From NCBI GenBank assembly GCA_030680605.1, contig JAUXUQ010000002.1, positions 62,001-126,000 on the forward strand: 64,000 nt of DNA. Reading direction: 5' to 3'. The translations under genes were made by a program, and so were the position numbers. Source of the stretch: Gammaproteobacteria bacterium. Lineage in GTDB: Bacteria > Pseudomonadota > Gammaproteobacteria > SURF-13. The notes below the pieces were generated by a model, which was not told the DNA's origin, did no database searches, and saw only the letters and a program-made list of their open reading frames with translations. Below are positions 17,730-28,110 of the stretch, piece after piece; the stretch's first letter is position 1; each line of letters starts with the position of its first letter.

Positions 17730-17907
17730 GGATGTCGACCGGGCAGGCTTGCATTTCACCCCCAACAGGAGTACAACTCGCCGCGCCGATGCTGAACTTT
17801 TTGGCCAGCGCCGGGGTCAAACACACGGCACAACCAGAATTAAAGTATAGTGCGCATGTTGTCGCTATCGAACTAGGTGAAATAAGGACCGTAGCAGGCA
17901 AAAACTT

Positions 17908-18213
17908 ATGCAGGAAGAGTACAAGAGAGGCAAGCAGGACTGCCGTCTGGTCATTGAAAGTGTCAGCGAAGATGGGCGCAAGTTCCGTCCCAGTGACTGG
18001 ATTGAACGCATTTCAACGGCCCTGGCGAGTTTTGGCCCCGATCACCGTATTCAATACTCCAAGACAGCGCAGCCACGCATTGTGAACGGCGAAAAGTGCC
18101 TGGTGGTGGATACGGTGTTGCACGAGAAGGATCCGGTGGCGTTTGAGTATATTCTCAATTTTGCCCGCACCAACCGGCTGAGGATACATGAGGAGTGTGC
18201 GGACAGCCCGTGA
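17908..18213 (+). CDS. Conserved small protein, DUF3579-like
   Basis: The 101-residue protein has no signal peptide or membrane segment. FRPSDWIERISTALASFG and the block from KCLVVDTVLH to YILNFARTNRLRI resemble the DUF3579 family of beta- and gammaproteobacteria; this is recognition by memory, not by search. No function is known to me. AGG lies about ten bases before the ATG. It is convergent with dksA, with only nine bases between the stops, and is preceded by 178 bases without another gene. Confidence 0.7.
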   Translation: MQEEYKRGKQDCRLVIESVSEDGRKFRPSDWIERISTALASFGPDHRIQYSKTAQPRIVNGEKCLVVDTVLHEKDPVAFEYILNFARTNRLRIHEECADSP

Positions 18214-18222
18214 GCCGGGCGG

Positions 18223-18993
18223 TCAGGCCATCTGTTTTTCGCGTATTTCCTCAAGAATCTTGCAGTCTATGCACTGCGTGGCGGTAGGGCGGGCCTCCAG
18301 CCGGCGGATGCCGATTTCCACACCACAAATATCGCAGTAGCCATAGTCACCCATATCCAGGCTGGTGATCGCTTCATCGATCTTCTTGATCAGTTTGCGT
18401 TCGCGGTCGCGGGCGCGCAACTCGAGAGTAATTTCTTCTTCCTGGCTGGCGCGATCGTTGGGGTCGGGGTAGTTGGCGGCCTCATCCTGCATGTGGTGAA
18501 CTGTGCGATCCACTTCCTCCATGAGTTGACGTTTCCACGCCTGCAGGACACGGCGGAAGTGGTCGGCCTGCTGGCTACTCATATAGGCCTCACCCTTTTT
18601 CTCCTGGTAGGGGGAGAAACCCAGCGCTGTGACCTGGGTGGAGGGCGATCTGGCCGATGCAGGCGACGGCATGCGCTTGGGGGCCTGTTTTTTAACGACC
18701 GGAGGAGCTTTTTTTACCGCTATCTTTTTTATCACTGGCTTTTTCACCACTATCTTTTTGGTCACTTGGGGGCGGGGCTTGGCGGCCCGTGGGGCAGCTT
18801 TGGCGCGCTGTGTACCGGCAGGCTTGGTGGGCTTGCGGGTGGGCCTGGCGACCACCTTGGCCTTGGGCGGCACCACTGTGCGCTGCGCGACCTTCTTGCC
18901 GGCCTTGGCCGCAGCCTTCTTGGCTACAGGCTTGGCTTTCACCTTCGCTATCTGCGGGCGGGCCTTGGCGGCTTTTGACTTCGGTGTGGGCAT
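18223..18993 (-). CDS. dksA: RNA polymerase-binding factor DksA with long Lys/Ala/Pro-rich N-terminal tail
   Basis: The last ~130 residues are a canonical DksA: PYQEKKGEAYM at 128-138, coiled-coil tip acids D177 and D180 in DPNDRAS, and a four-cysteine zinc site C220, C223, C241, C244. DksA binds the RNA polymerase secondary channel and potentiates ppGpp. The first ~120 residues are unlike E. coli DksA (151 residues in total). They are a low-complexity, strongly basic Lys/Ala/Pro/Val tail with repeated VKK, AKK and PTRKP units, similar in style to histone H1-like tails. The start has a strong AGGAGGGAG site and a good promoter upstream, so the tail is probably really translated. Confidence 0.95.
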   Translation of the reverse strand: MPTPKSKAAKARPQIAKVKAKPVAKKAAAKAGKKVAQRTVVPPKAKVVARPTRKPTKPAGTQRAKAAPRAAKPRPQVTKKIVVKKPVIKKIAVKKAPPVVKKQAPKRMPSPASARSPSTQVTALGFSPYQEKKGEAYMSSQQADHFRRVLQAWKRQLMEEVDRTVHHMQDEAANYPDPNDRASQEEEITLELRARDRERKLIKKIDEAITSLDMGDYGYCDICGVEIGIRRLEARPTATQCIDCKILEEIREKQMA

Positions 18994-19027
18994 TCACTCC
19001 CTCCTAAACACTGCAAACCAACGTTTC

Positions 19028-19056
19028 TTTATAGCAAATAATCCGGCCGGCCTCAA
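19028..19056 (-). promoter_or_regulatory. Sigma-70 promoter for dksA
   Basis: On the minus strand: TTGAGG, 17 bases, TATAAA, with the inferred start about 30 bases before the dksA ATG at 18993. Confidence 0.7.
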
Positions 19057-19142
19057 TCACCATCACAGATCGGCCTGCCCCGCAACAGGATGACGGCGTA
19101 CAGTCAGTCGTATAAGCTTACCGCCTTTTGAGGGTATGGGCC

Positions 19143-19925
19143 ATGGCTGAACTGCAGGCATTGATCTTTGACGTGGATGGCACGCTCGCGGATACCGAGC
19201 GCGACGGGCACCGCGTAGCATTTAACCGGGCTTTCGCTGCTGCCGGGCTGGACTGGGAGTGGAGTGTAGACGTGTACGGGGAGTTGCTGGCCGTTACCGG
19301 TGGCAAGGAGCGTATGCGCTATTATCTCGACCATTACAACACCACGTTCAAGTGGCCCACCGACCTCGAGGAACTGATCGCCCGTCTGCATGTTGACAAG
19401 ACGCGCCATTATACTGAAATGCTGGCGGGAGGGAGGATCCCGCTGCGTCCCGGAGTATTCCGTCTGTTGCAGGAGGCGCGCGCCACTGGGCTGCGGCTCG
19501 CCATCGCGACCACCACCACTCCGGCCAATGTTGTGGCGCTGCTGGGGTGTGCACAGCCTGCCATTCCGCTCGACTGGTTTGAGGTGATCGCCGCAGGCGA
19601 TATTGTGCCGGCGAAGAAGCCCGCCAGTGATATTTACGTGTTTGTCTTGCAGAAGATGAGGCTTGATGCCGGGCAGTGTCTGGCGTTTGAGGACTCCGAA
19701 AACGGCGTGCGATCTGCCTGTGGTGCCGGGTTGATTACTATCATTACACCCAACGATTACACCCACGATCACGACTTCAGTGACGCCTGCCTGGTGGTGA
19801 GTGATCTGGGTGAGCCGGGAGCGCCTTTTCGGGTGCTGCACGCCGAGGCAGCAGTAAACGCGACCCAGGTGGATGTGGCGCTGTTACGTCGGCTGCACGC
19901 TGACTGTGGCGGCGGCAGGATGTAA
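19143..19925 (+). CDS. cbbY: HAD-family sugar bisphosphate phosphatase, CbbY type
   Basis: The 260-residue protein is a haloacid dehalogenase-like phosphatase. Motif I LIFDVDGTLADTE, an IATTTT motif II, lysine in VPAKKPASDIY and acidic motif IV FEDSENGVRSA are all visible. The cap region VTGGKERMRYY and the LDWEWS segment resemble CbbY, which dephosphorylates the RuBisCO inhibitor xylulose-1,5-bisphosphate to xylulose-5-phosphate. No RuBisCO gene is in the window, so the substrate is inference. The ATG at 19143 is used; an upstream TTG is less likely. Its 3' end overlaps the convergent kinase gene by 42 bases. Confidence 0.82.
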   Translation: MAELQALIFDVDGTLADTERDGHRVAFNRAFAAAGLDWEWSVDVYGELLAVTGGKERMRYYLDHYNTTFKWPTDLEELIARLHVDKTRHYTEMLAGGRIPLRPGVFRLLQEARATGLRLAIATTTTPANVVALLGCAQPAIPLDWFEVIAAGDIVPAKKPASDIYVFVLQKMRLDAGQCLAFEDSENGVRSACGAGLITIITPNDYTHDHDFSDACLVVSDLGEPGAPFRVLHAEAAVNATQVDVALLRRLHADCGGGRM

Positions 19926-21197
19926 ATACCGGGTACCCCGCAGGGCGAGCAAGGCCGCGCCATAGGCCGCCTCGTGTTGTGTGGGTGCCAGCAGCGGCAC
20001 CCCGAGCAGGCGTGCACGAATGTCACGCCACGGCGCGTTTGCCGCCCCACCCCCCACGCTGCGCACCGTGACGGGATAGGGTGCGCCCAGTTCTGCCAAC
20101 AGCTGGTACGCGTGCTGTTCGATTTGCGCCATTCCTTCCAGCATACCCTGAAAAAATTCTAGGTCGTCAGCGGGCCGTGGGTGGAGGCGCGGGGCGAGCG
20201 CAGGGTCGCTGACCGGAAAGCGCTCACCCGGCGCTATCAGCGGATAGTAGTCGAGGCCGGTGGGTCGCTCGGGGTGCAGGCGCGGTGTCATGGTGGTAAT
20301 TTGCGCCGGGCTGAAGAAGTGGCGTAAAACTGCGCCGCCGCTGTTGGAGCCCGCGCCCGCCAGCCACAGATCGCCCAGCCGGTGGCTGTACACGCCGGAC
20401 CTGGGTGCAAAGATGGGTCTTTCCGAGAGTACCTTCATGACCAGGGTGGAACCGAGCGAGGTCACGGCTTCGCCCGCCTTACGTGCGCCGGTAGCGATGA
20501 AGGCGGCAGTGCTGTCGGTGGTGCCTGCGACGATACAGGTGCCGGGCCGAAAGCCAAATCGGGAACAGGTGTCGGTGTTGAGCGGGCCGAGATCGGTGCC
20601 CGGTGCGACCACTTCCGGCAGCAGCTCCCGGCGCACGCCGAGACGGCTGAGCCAGTCGGGCCAGCGGCGGGCGATGACGTCATAGCCGAGCTTGAGGCAG
20701 TTGTGTTCATCACTTACGCCGAGCCGGGCGCCGAGTTTGAAGGCAATCCAGTCCGCCGGTGTCAGCGCATAACGGGCCCGCGGGCCGAGGTCGGCCTGCA
20801 GGTGCATGAGCTTGGCGAGAGCGCTGGACGGGCCGTGGGCGCCGCTCTCGGCGGGCGCAACTTCATCGATATAGCTTGCCTCGCACACGCTGCGGGCATC
20901 GTTATACATGAGGGCGTCAGCCAGCGGCTCGCCCCAGGCGTTGCACAGCAACAGGGTGCCGGAGGTGCCATCTGTGGCCAGTGCCGTGATCTGCGCTGCC
21001 GGGATGTGTTGCAACAGTGCCTGCAGCGCTGTTGTGGCCGCCTGCCACCAGAGAGCGGGGTTCTGCTCTACACAATCACCCTCGCGGCGTGGCACAGGCA
21101 GTGGGGCAGAGGCCTGGCCGCGTACCACGCCGGCCGGATCAATGGCGCATACGCGGCAGGCCGAGGTGCCGAGGTCGATGCCTAGATACAGTGGCAA
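19884..21197 (-). CDS. FGGY-family carbohydrate kinase (pentulose kinase type)
   Basis: Residues YLGIDLGTSACRVCAID form the FGGY N-terminal phosphate loop, ALATDGTSGTLLL follows, and VAGTTDSTAAFIATGA with GSNSGGAVLRHFF are the central and adenosine-binding regions. The 437-residue size and the SNSGGAVL block resemble the shorter D-ribulose/D-xylulose kinases of cyanobacteria and plants more than E. coli XylB (about 484 residues). The substrate is therefore probably a pentulose, but not certain. The start is unclear: a TTG at 21197 gives the family N-terminus; an ATG at 21242 inside queF is the alternative. The TTG lies in a short repeat shared with the infB-rbfA gap. Confidence 0.8.
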   Translation of the reverse strand: MPLYLGIDLGTSACRVCAIDPAGVVRGQASAPLPVPRREGDCVEQNPALWWQAATTALQALLQHIPAAQITALATDGTSGTLLLCNAWGEPLADALMYNDARSVCEASYIDEVAPAESGAHGPSSALAKLMHLQADLGPRARYALTPADWIAFKLGARLGVSDEHNCLKLGYDVIARRWPDWLSRLGVRRELLPEVVAPGTDLGPLNTDTCSRFGFRPGTCIVAGTTDSTAAFIATGARKAGEAVTSLGSTLVMKVLSERPIFAPRSGVYSHRLGDLWLAGAGSNSGGAVLRHFFSPAQITTMTPRLHPERPTGLDYYPLIAPGERFPVSDPALAPRLHPRPADDLEFFQGMLEGMAQIEQHAYQLLAELGAPYPVTVRSVGGGAANAPWRDIRARLLGVPLLAPTQHEAAYGAALLALRGTRYLHPAAATVSVQPT

Positions 21198-21213
21198 GTG
21201 GCGAGTTGCTAGG
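21189..21213. repeat. Short CTAGC-ACTCGCCACT repeat at the queF/kinase junction
   Basis: On the minus strand this reads CTAGCAACTCGCCACTTG then CCACTG. It matches 15 of 16 bases of CTAGCCACTCGCCACT at 40393-40408, in a second intergenic element. The queF stop codon TAG and the kinase TTG start both fall inside it. Confidence 0.65.
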
Positions 21214-21610
21214 GAAGGCTCACCGGCGCGGGCGGCGTCCATGCGGGGTCGCGGTGCTCGGCGGTGACCGTGGTATAGATGCCGCCTCGCACGTAGAACT
21301 CGGCGCGCACGCGCAGGTAGCGCGGGGCACAGGCACGCGCCAGATCGTCCGTGATGCGGTTGGTGACGGCCTCGTGGAAGGCACCCTCGTTGCGGTAACT
21401 CCACAGGTACAGCTTGAGCGATTTGAGTTCCAGGCAGCGCTGGTTGGGCACATAATGGACGTGGAGTGTGGCGAAATCGGGCTGGCCGGTCTTGGGGCAC
21501 AGGCAGGTAAACTCGGGTACCCGCATCTCGATGGTATAATCCCGCTCTGGCATGGGATTGGGGAAGGTCTCGAGTTCCTTGCTGGGTTGGCTAGGCATAT
21601 TCCTGCTCAT
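21209..21610 (-). CDS. queF: NADPH-dependent 7-cyano-7-deazaguanine reductase QueF
   Basis: QueF reduces preQ0 to preQ1 in queuosine biosynthesis. The 133-residue size is the single-domain (type I, Bacillus-like) form. The catalytic cysteine region [14 protein letters not shown] at about 34-47, the [20 protein letters not shown] block that binds substrate and NADPH, and YVRGGIYTT are visible. Two close starts exist, at 21610 and 21598; neither has ideal ribosome binding spacing. It is divergent from smc and followed 11 bases later by the kinase gene on the same strand. Confidence 0.94.
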   Translation of the reverse strand: MSRNMPSQPSKELETFPNPMPERDYTIEMRVPEFTCLCPKTGQPDFATLHVHYVPNQRCLELKSLKLYLWSYRNEGAFHEAVTNRITDDLARACAPRYLRVRAEFYVRGGIYTTVTAEHRDPAWTPPAPVSLP

Positions 21611-21682
21611 ATGATGGTATTGGCCGCCGCAACTGATAGCGGGCTGTGTAATAATAACTCAAATCTCCCACACTTTAGTTCA

Positions 21683-24600
21683 ATGCGTCTGACGAAGATA
21701 AAACTGGCCGGGTTCAAGTCGTTTGTGGACCCGACCTCGCTGCATTTGCCGAGCAATCTGGTTGCCATCGTCGGCCCTAACGGTTGCGGCAAGTCGAATA
21801 TCATCGACGCAGTACGCTGGGTGATGGGAGAGGGTTCAGCCAAGAGCCTGCGCGGTGAATCCATGGCCGATGTGATTTTCAACGGCGCTGCCGGGCGCAA
21901 GCCGGTGGGGCAGGCCACCATCGAGCTGGTGTTTGACAACAGCGATGGCGGCCTGGGCGGCCCCTATGCGCAGTACGCCGAGGTGTCGATCCGGCGTCAG
22001 GTGGGGCGCGACGGCCAGTCCGACTACTTCCTCAACGGCACGCGCTGCCGGCGGCGCGACATCGTCGATCTGTTTCTCGGCACCGGTCTCGGCCCGCACA
22101 GTTACGCCATCATCGAGCAGGGCATGATCTCGCGCCTCATCGAGGCCCGACCGGATGATTTGCGCGTGCTGCTGGAAGAGGCGGCGGGTGTATCCAAGTA
22201 CAAAGAGCGGCGGCGCGAAACCGAAAACCGCATGGGTCATACGCGCGAGAATCTGGCGCGCATCGGTGATGTGCGTGAAGAACTGGGCAAGCAGCTGGAG
22301 CGCCTGCAACGCCAGGCCAACGCCGCCGAGCGCTATCAGCGCCTGAAGCAGGAAGAGCGCCGGCTCAAGGCCGAGTTGATGGCGCTGCGCCAGCGCAGCT
22401 TGCAGCATGAGGTCAGCGCACGGGTGCAGGAGACCGCTGAACAGGAAACGGCGCTGGAGGCGCGACTGGCAGATCAGCGCCGGGTTGAGGCCGTCATGGA
22501 AAAACAACGTGCCGAACAGACGGGCGCCAATGACGCCTTCAACGTCGCGCAGAAAGATTTTTACAGCATCAGCGCGGAGATCACGCGCTTGGAGCAGGCG
22601 TTGCAGCACGCACGCGAGCGGCGTGTGCAACTGGAGCAGGATCAGGCGCAGGTGGAGCGCAGTCTGGCGGAGGCGCAGACCCATCTCGATGCGGATCGCA
22701 AGCGGGCCGTGGAGACGGAGCAGGAGCTTGCGGCGCTGGAGCCGGAGTGCGCGGGTGCTGAACAGGTGCAGCGTGCCTCACAGGAGGCGCTGATAGCGGC
22801 CGAGCAGACCATGCAGGCCGTACAGGCGGAGTGGGAAACCAGCGCCGGTCGTAATGCGGAAAGCGCACAGCAGATGCAGCTGGCGCGCACCCGCGCCGAG
22901 CACGCACAGACCCAGCTGCGTCAGTTGGACGAACAGGCGCAGCGTGTGCAAGCAGATCGCGCCGGTCTGTCATACGGCACATTAGAGCAGGATGTGCAGG
23001 GGTTGCAGCAGCAGCTGAGCCGGCATGAGCAGCAGGGGCAGGACTTGCAGCAGGAGGCCGAGACCCTGCAGGCGCGCATCGCCGAGTTGCGCGCACAGCA
23101 TCAGCGCCTGTCCGGGCAGCTGCAGGCCGAGCGCGAGCAGGCCGAGTCCATGCGCAGCCGGTTGGCATCACTGGAGGCCTTGCAGCAGGAGGCCTTGGGC
23201 CAGAACGAGGAATCGGTGTCGGACTGGCTGCGCGCGCGCGGCCTGTCTGATGCGCAGCGACTGGCACAGGGCATCGAGGTGGAGAGCGGTTGGGAGCGGG
23301 CACTGGAGGCGGTGCTCGGGTTTCACCTGGGCGCGGTATGTGTGACCGGCTGGGCCGAGATTGCCGCCAGCCTGGAAAGTCTCACCCAGGGTACGCTGGA
23401 TGTGTTTGATACCACAGTGCGGCCGCAGGCGACTGCGAGCCGTCATGACTTGACGTTGCTCAGTGCCAAGGTGCGTTCGGAGTTAACGCTTGCGGCATTG
23501 CTGGCGGATGTGTATGTCGCCGACAGCCTGGTGCAGGCGTTGGCCGTGGCGCCCCGACTGCAGGTGCATGAATCGGTAGTGACGCGCGACGGTGTATGGC
23601 TGGGTAATGGCTGGATGCACGCGGTACGCTCCGGTGAGGTCGCCGCCAACAGCGTGTTGCTGCGCGCGCAGGAAATAAAAACCCTCACTCGCGATGTGCG
23701 AGCCATCAATGCGCAAGTGACGGAGACCCAGCAGCAACTGGAACAGGCGCGCAGCGGGCTGGAGGCTACAGAGGCCCGCCGTGACACCACGCAGGCTGCG
23801 CTCAATCTGGCCCACCGTCAGTATGGCGAAATGGTCGCTGAGACAGGCAACCAGCAAGCGCGGCTGGATCAGTTGCGCGCACACGAGCAGCGCTTGCAGG
23901 CTGAAATGGAAGATATCGGTTCGCGTACCGCCCAAGCGCGGGTGGAGTTGCAGGAGGCGCAGGAGCGTATGCTCCTGGCCGAGCAGCAGCATGCACTGCA
24001 CAGTGCACAGCAAGAGGCATTGGCCGGTCAGCGTGACGCCCGGCGTGCAGCGCTGGAGCAGGCGCGTCTGCAGGCCCATCGCGACCAGGAGGCACTGCAC
24101 CAGTTGGCGCTGCGCAGTGAATCATTACGCACCGCGCTGGGTGCCGCGCAGCAGAGCCTGGAGCGTACGCAACATCAGTTGGATCAGCTGGCTGCACGGC
24201 GTACGGAACTGGAGTCGGCGTTGCATGAAAATGCTGCGCCGACGCAGGCCTACCAGGATGAGCTGGAGCAGGCGCTGGTGAGTCGCACGCAGGCCGAGAC
24301 GGCGCTGGCTGTGGCGCGGCGCATGCTGGAAGAGATCGAGCATGCGCTGCGCACGCTGGAGCAGGAACGGCACAGTATCGACCAGCAGGTGCAGCAGGGC
24401 CGCACCAGTCTTGAGCAGTTGCGTCTGCAGGGGCAGGAATTGCGTGTGCGGGCGCAGGCGCTGGAGGAACAGATTACCGCCGCCGGCTTTGAAACTGCGG
24501 TGCTGCTCGCCGAACTGGTGGGAGAGGCTGAAGAGGCGACGTGGCATGAGAAGTTGAGCCAGATTGAGCAGAAAATCCAGCGCCTCGGCGCGATCAACCT

Positions 24601-25198
24601 CGCTGCGATCGACGAGTTTGCCGAGCTGTCCGAGCGCAAGACCTATCTCGACGCCCAGAATGAAGACCTGTCGCAGGCACTGGCCACACTGGAAGACGCC
24701 ATCCGCAAGATCGACCGTGAGACGCGGACGCGGTTCAGGGAGACGTTCGAGAAGGTCAACACCGGCTTGCAGGCCATGTTCCCGCGCCTGTTCGGTGGCG
24801 GGCATGCGTATCTGGAGTTGGTGGGTGACGAGCAGCTGACCACCGGTGTGACGGTGATGGCCCGCCCGCCGGGCAAACGCAACAGCACCATACATCTGTT
24901 GTCCGGCGGCGAGAAGGCGCTGACCGCGCTGGCACTGGTGATGGCGATTTTCGAACTGAACCCGGCGCCATTCTGCATTCTGGACGAGGTGGATGCCCCG
25001 CTGGATGAGGCCAATGTTGGCCGCTTCTGCCAGCTTATCAGCGAGATGTCGCAGCGTATCCAGTTCATCTATATCACGCATAACAAGGCCAGCATGGAAA
25101 TGGCGCACCAGTTGACGGGTGTCACCATGCAGGAACCCGGCGTGTCGCGGCTGGTGGTCGTGGACGTGGATGAAGCCGTGCAGCTGGTCGCAAGCTGA
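21683..25198 (+). CDS. smc: Chromosome segregation ATPase SMC
   Basis: The 1171-residue protein has the N-terminal head with Walker A GPNGCGKS at 31-38, long coiled coils rich in Gln/Glu/Arg heptads, a hinge region around 500-650, and the C-terminal head with signature LSGGEKALTAL and Walker B FCILDEVDAPLDEAN. SMC with ScpAB organises and segregates chromosomes. Presence of SMC rather than MukB excludes enterobacteria. The ATG at 21683 begins MRLTKIKLAGFKSFVDPT, the family N-terminus; long upstream in-frame sequence is antisense to queF and the kinase and was discarded. Confidence 0.97.
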   Translation: MRLTKIKLAGFKSFVDPTSLHLPSNLVAIVGPNGCGKSNIIDAVRWVMGEGSAKSLRGESMADVIFNGAAGRKPVGQATIELVFDNSDGGLGGPYAQYAEVSIRRQVGRDGQSDYFLNGTRCRRRDIVDLFLGTGLGPHSYAIIEQGMISRLIEARPDDLRVLLEEAAGVSKYKERRRETENRMGHTRENLARIGDVREELGKQLERLQRQANAAERYQRLKQEERRLKAELMALRQRSLQHEVSARVQETAEQETALEARLADQRRVEAVMEKQRAEQTGANDAFNVAQKDFYSISAEITRLEQALQHARERRVQLEQDQAQVERSLAEAQTHLDADRKRAVETEQELAALEPECAGAEQVQRASQEALIAAEQTMQAVQAEWETSAGRNAESAQQMQLARTRAEHAQTQLRQLDEQAQRVQADRAGLSYGTLEQDVQGLQQQLSRHEQQGQDLQQEAETLQARIAELRAQHQRLSGQLQAEREQAESMRSRLASLEALQQEALGQNEESVSDWLRARGLSDAQRLAQGIEVESGWERALEAVLGFHLGAVCVTGWAEIAASLESLTQGTLDVFDTTVRPQATASRHDLTLLSAKVRSELTLAALLADVYVADSLVQALAVAPRLQVHESVVTRDGVWLGNGWMHAVRSGEVAANSVLLRAQEIKTLTRDVRAINAQVTETQQQLEQARSGLEATEARRDTTQAALNLAHRQYGEMVAETGNQQARLDQLRAHEQRLQAEMEDIGSRTAQARVELQEAQERMLLAEQQHALHSAQQEALAGQRDARRAALEQARLQAHRDQEALHQLALRSESLRTALGAAQQSLERTQHQLDQLAARRTELESALHENAAPTQAYQDELEQALVSRTQAETALAVARRMLEEIEHALRTLEQERHSIDQQVQQGRTSLEQLRLQGQELRVRAQALEEQITAAGFETAVLLAELVGEAEEATWHEKLSQIEQKIQRLGAINLAAIDEFAELSERKTYLDAQNEDLSQALATLEDAIRKIDRETRTRFRETFEKVNTGLQAMFPRLFGGGHAYLELVGDEQLTTGVTVMARPPGKRNSTIHLLSGGEKALTALALVMAIFELNPAPFCILDEVDAPLDEANVGRFCQLISEMSQRIQFIYITHNKASMEMAHQLTGVTMQEPGVSRLVVVDVDEAVQLVAS

Positions 25199-25279
25199 GT
25201 TGTGGTTGCGGCAGGCAAGGGCCTTGAAGATATATTGGTGACAGCAACGATCACTGCCTGAACTGCGGAGAGACATTGC

Positions 25280-25879
25280 ATGTTGAGCCTGCGCATGATT
25301 TTGATACTGCTTGGCGTGTTGCTGGTTGCCGGGCTGTATGTGTGGGAAAGGCGCAGGCGTCGTGAGACACAGCAGGCGTATACGGACGCGCCAGCAGAGA
25401 CCCCCCTTGCTGCACCGCCTGCACTGTCCGACGGAGGACCCGGCCTCATTGTGACCTTGCACATCATGGAGCCGGAGGGGCGCCCCTTGCGCGGGCCGGA
25501 TATTATGGCTGCCGCCAACAAGAGCGGGCTGGTCGCGGGTGCGCGTCGTATCCTGCATCACATGTCTGCCGACACTCCGGCCCGCGCTGTGTTCAGCGTT
25601 GCGAGCATGCGTGAACCCGGCAGTTTTGACTGGGAGCGTATCGACACATTTTCCACCCCCGGTCTGGTGGTATTCATGTGCCTGCCGGGTCCGGCGGACG
25701 CGCTCGCCATGTATGAAGACATGATCGATCATGCGCGACGCCTGGCGCATGCCCTGGAGGCTGAGGTGTACGACGAGCGGCGCAGTGTGCTGACCCTGCA
25801 AACGGTGGAGCATACGCGCGAACAAATCCGGGACTTCAACCGCAGACTGCTGCTGGCGCAGAAACAGCAGGGTCATTGA
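25280..25879 (+). CDS. zipA: Cell division protein ZipA (short linker)
   Basis: ZipA anchors FtsZ to the membrane. The 199-residue protein has an N-terminal membrane helix (about 4-21, N-out), a short charged and Pro/Ala-rich linker (about 22-52) and the C-terminal FtsZ-binding domain from about residue 54. That domain includes IVTLHIMEPEGRPLRG and SFDWERIDTFSTPGLVVFMCLPGP. E. coli ZipA has 328 residues, so the linker is much shorter here. Position between smc and ligA is the known gammaproteobacterial order. Confidence 0.93.
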   Translation: MLSLRMILILLGVLLVAGLYVWERRRRRETQQAYTDAPAETPLAAPPALSDGGPGLIVTLHIMEPEGRPLRGPDIMAAANKSGLVAGARRILHHMSADTPARAVFSVASMREPGSFDWERIDTFSTPGLVVFMCLPGPADALAMYEDMIDHARRLAHALEAEVYDERRSVLTLQTVEHTREQIRDFNRRLLLAQKQQGH

Positions 25880-27909
<2,030 letters not shown>

Positions 27910-28110
27910 GAGGGATGCCATGGAGTTTATTTTGCTTACTTCGGGGTGTCAATCGTTGCACGGGCAGGCGCTGCGGGCTTCGCCTCCTGTGCTAAGAGGG
28001 CGCTGACTGCTTAAAACCCAGCCTTGATATTGCACTTGGTTCGCGGCACGATGCGATTATGAGTATACTTTTCCTATGGCTTAGTTAGGCCCCTGCCTAA
28101 GACAGCAACC
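27910..28110. other. Intergenic start of the islet after ligA
   Basis: There is no gene here. A TTAGGC-CCCT-GCCTAA hairpin lies near 28086-28101, just upstream of the restriction-endonuclease-like frame. A TATACT hexamer at 28064-28069 could be a -10 box but lacks a -35 at the right distance. Local AT content is higher than in the neighbouring core genes. Confidence 0.5.

Noticed and set aside
21017-21682. Long N-terminal extension of SMC
   Set aside because: It runs antisense through the kinase and queF genes; SMC proteins start at the MRLTKIKLAGF sequence.
28083-28105. GTTAGGC resembling an integron attC R' core upstream of the restriction-like gene
   Set aside because: Only one core-like heptamer is clear; the matching RYYYAAC partner and the paired L boxes of an attC site are not visible at a suitable distance, and no integrase is present.
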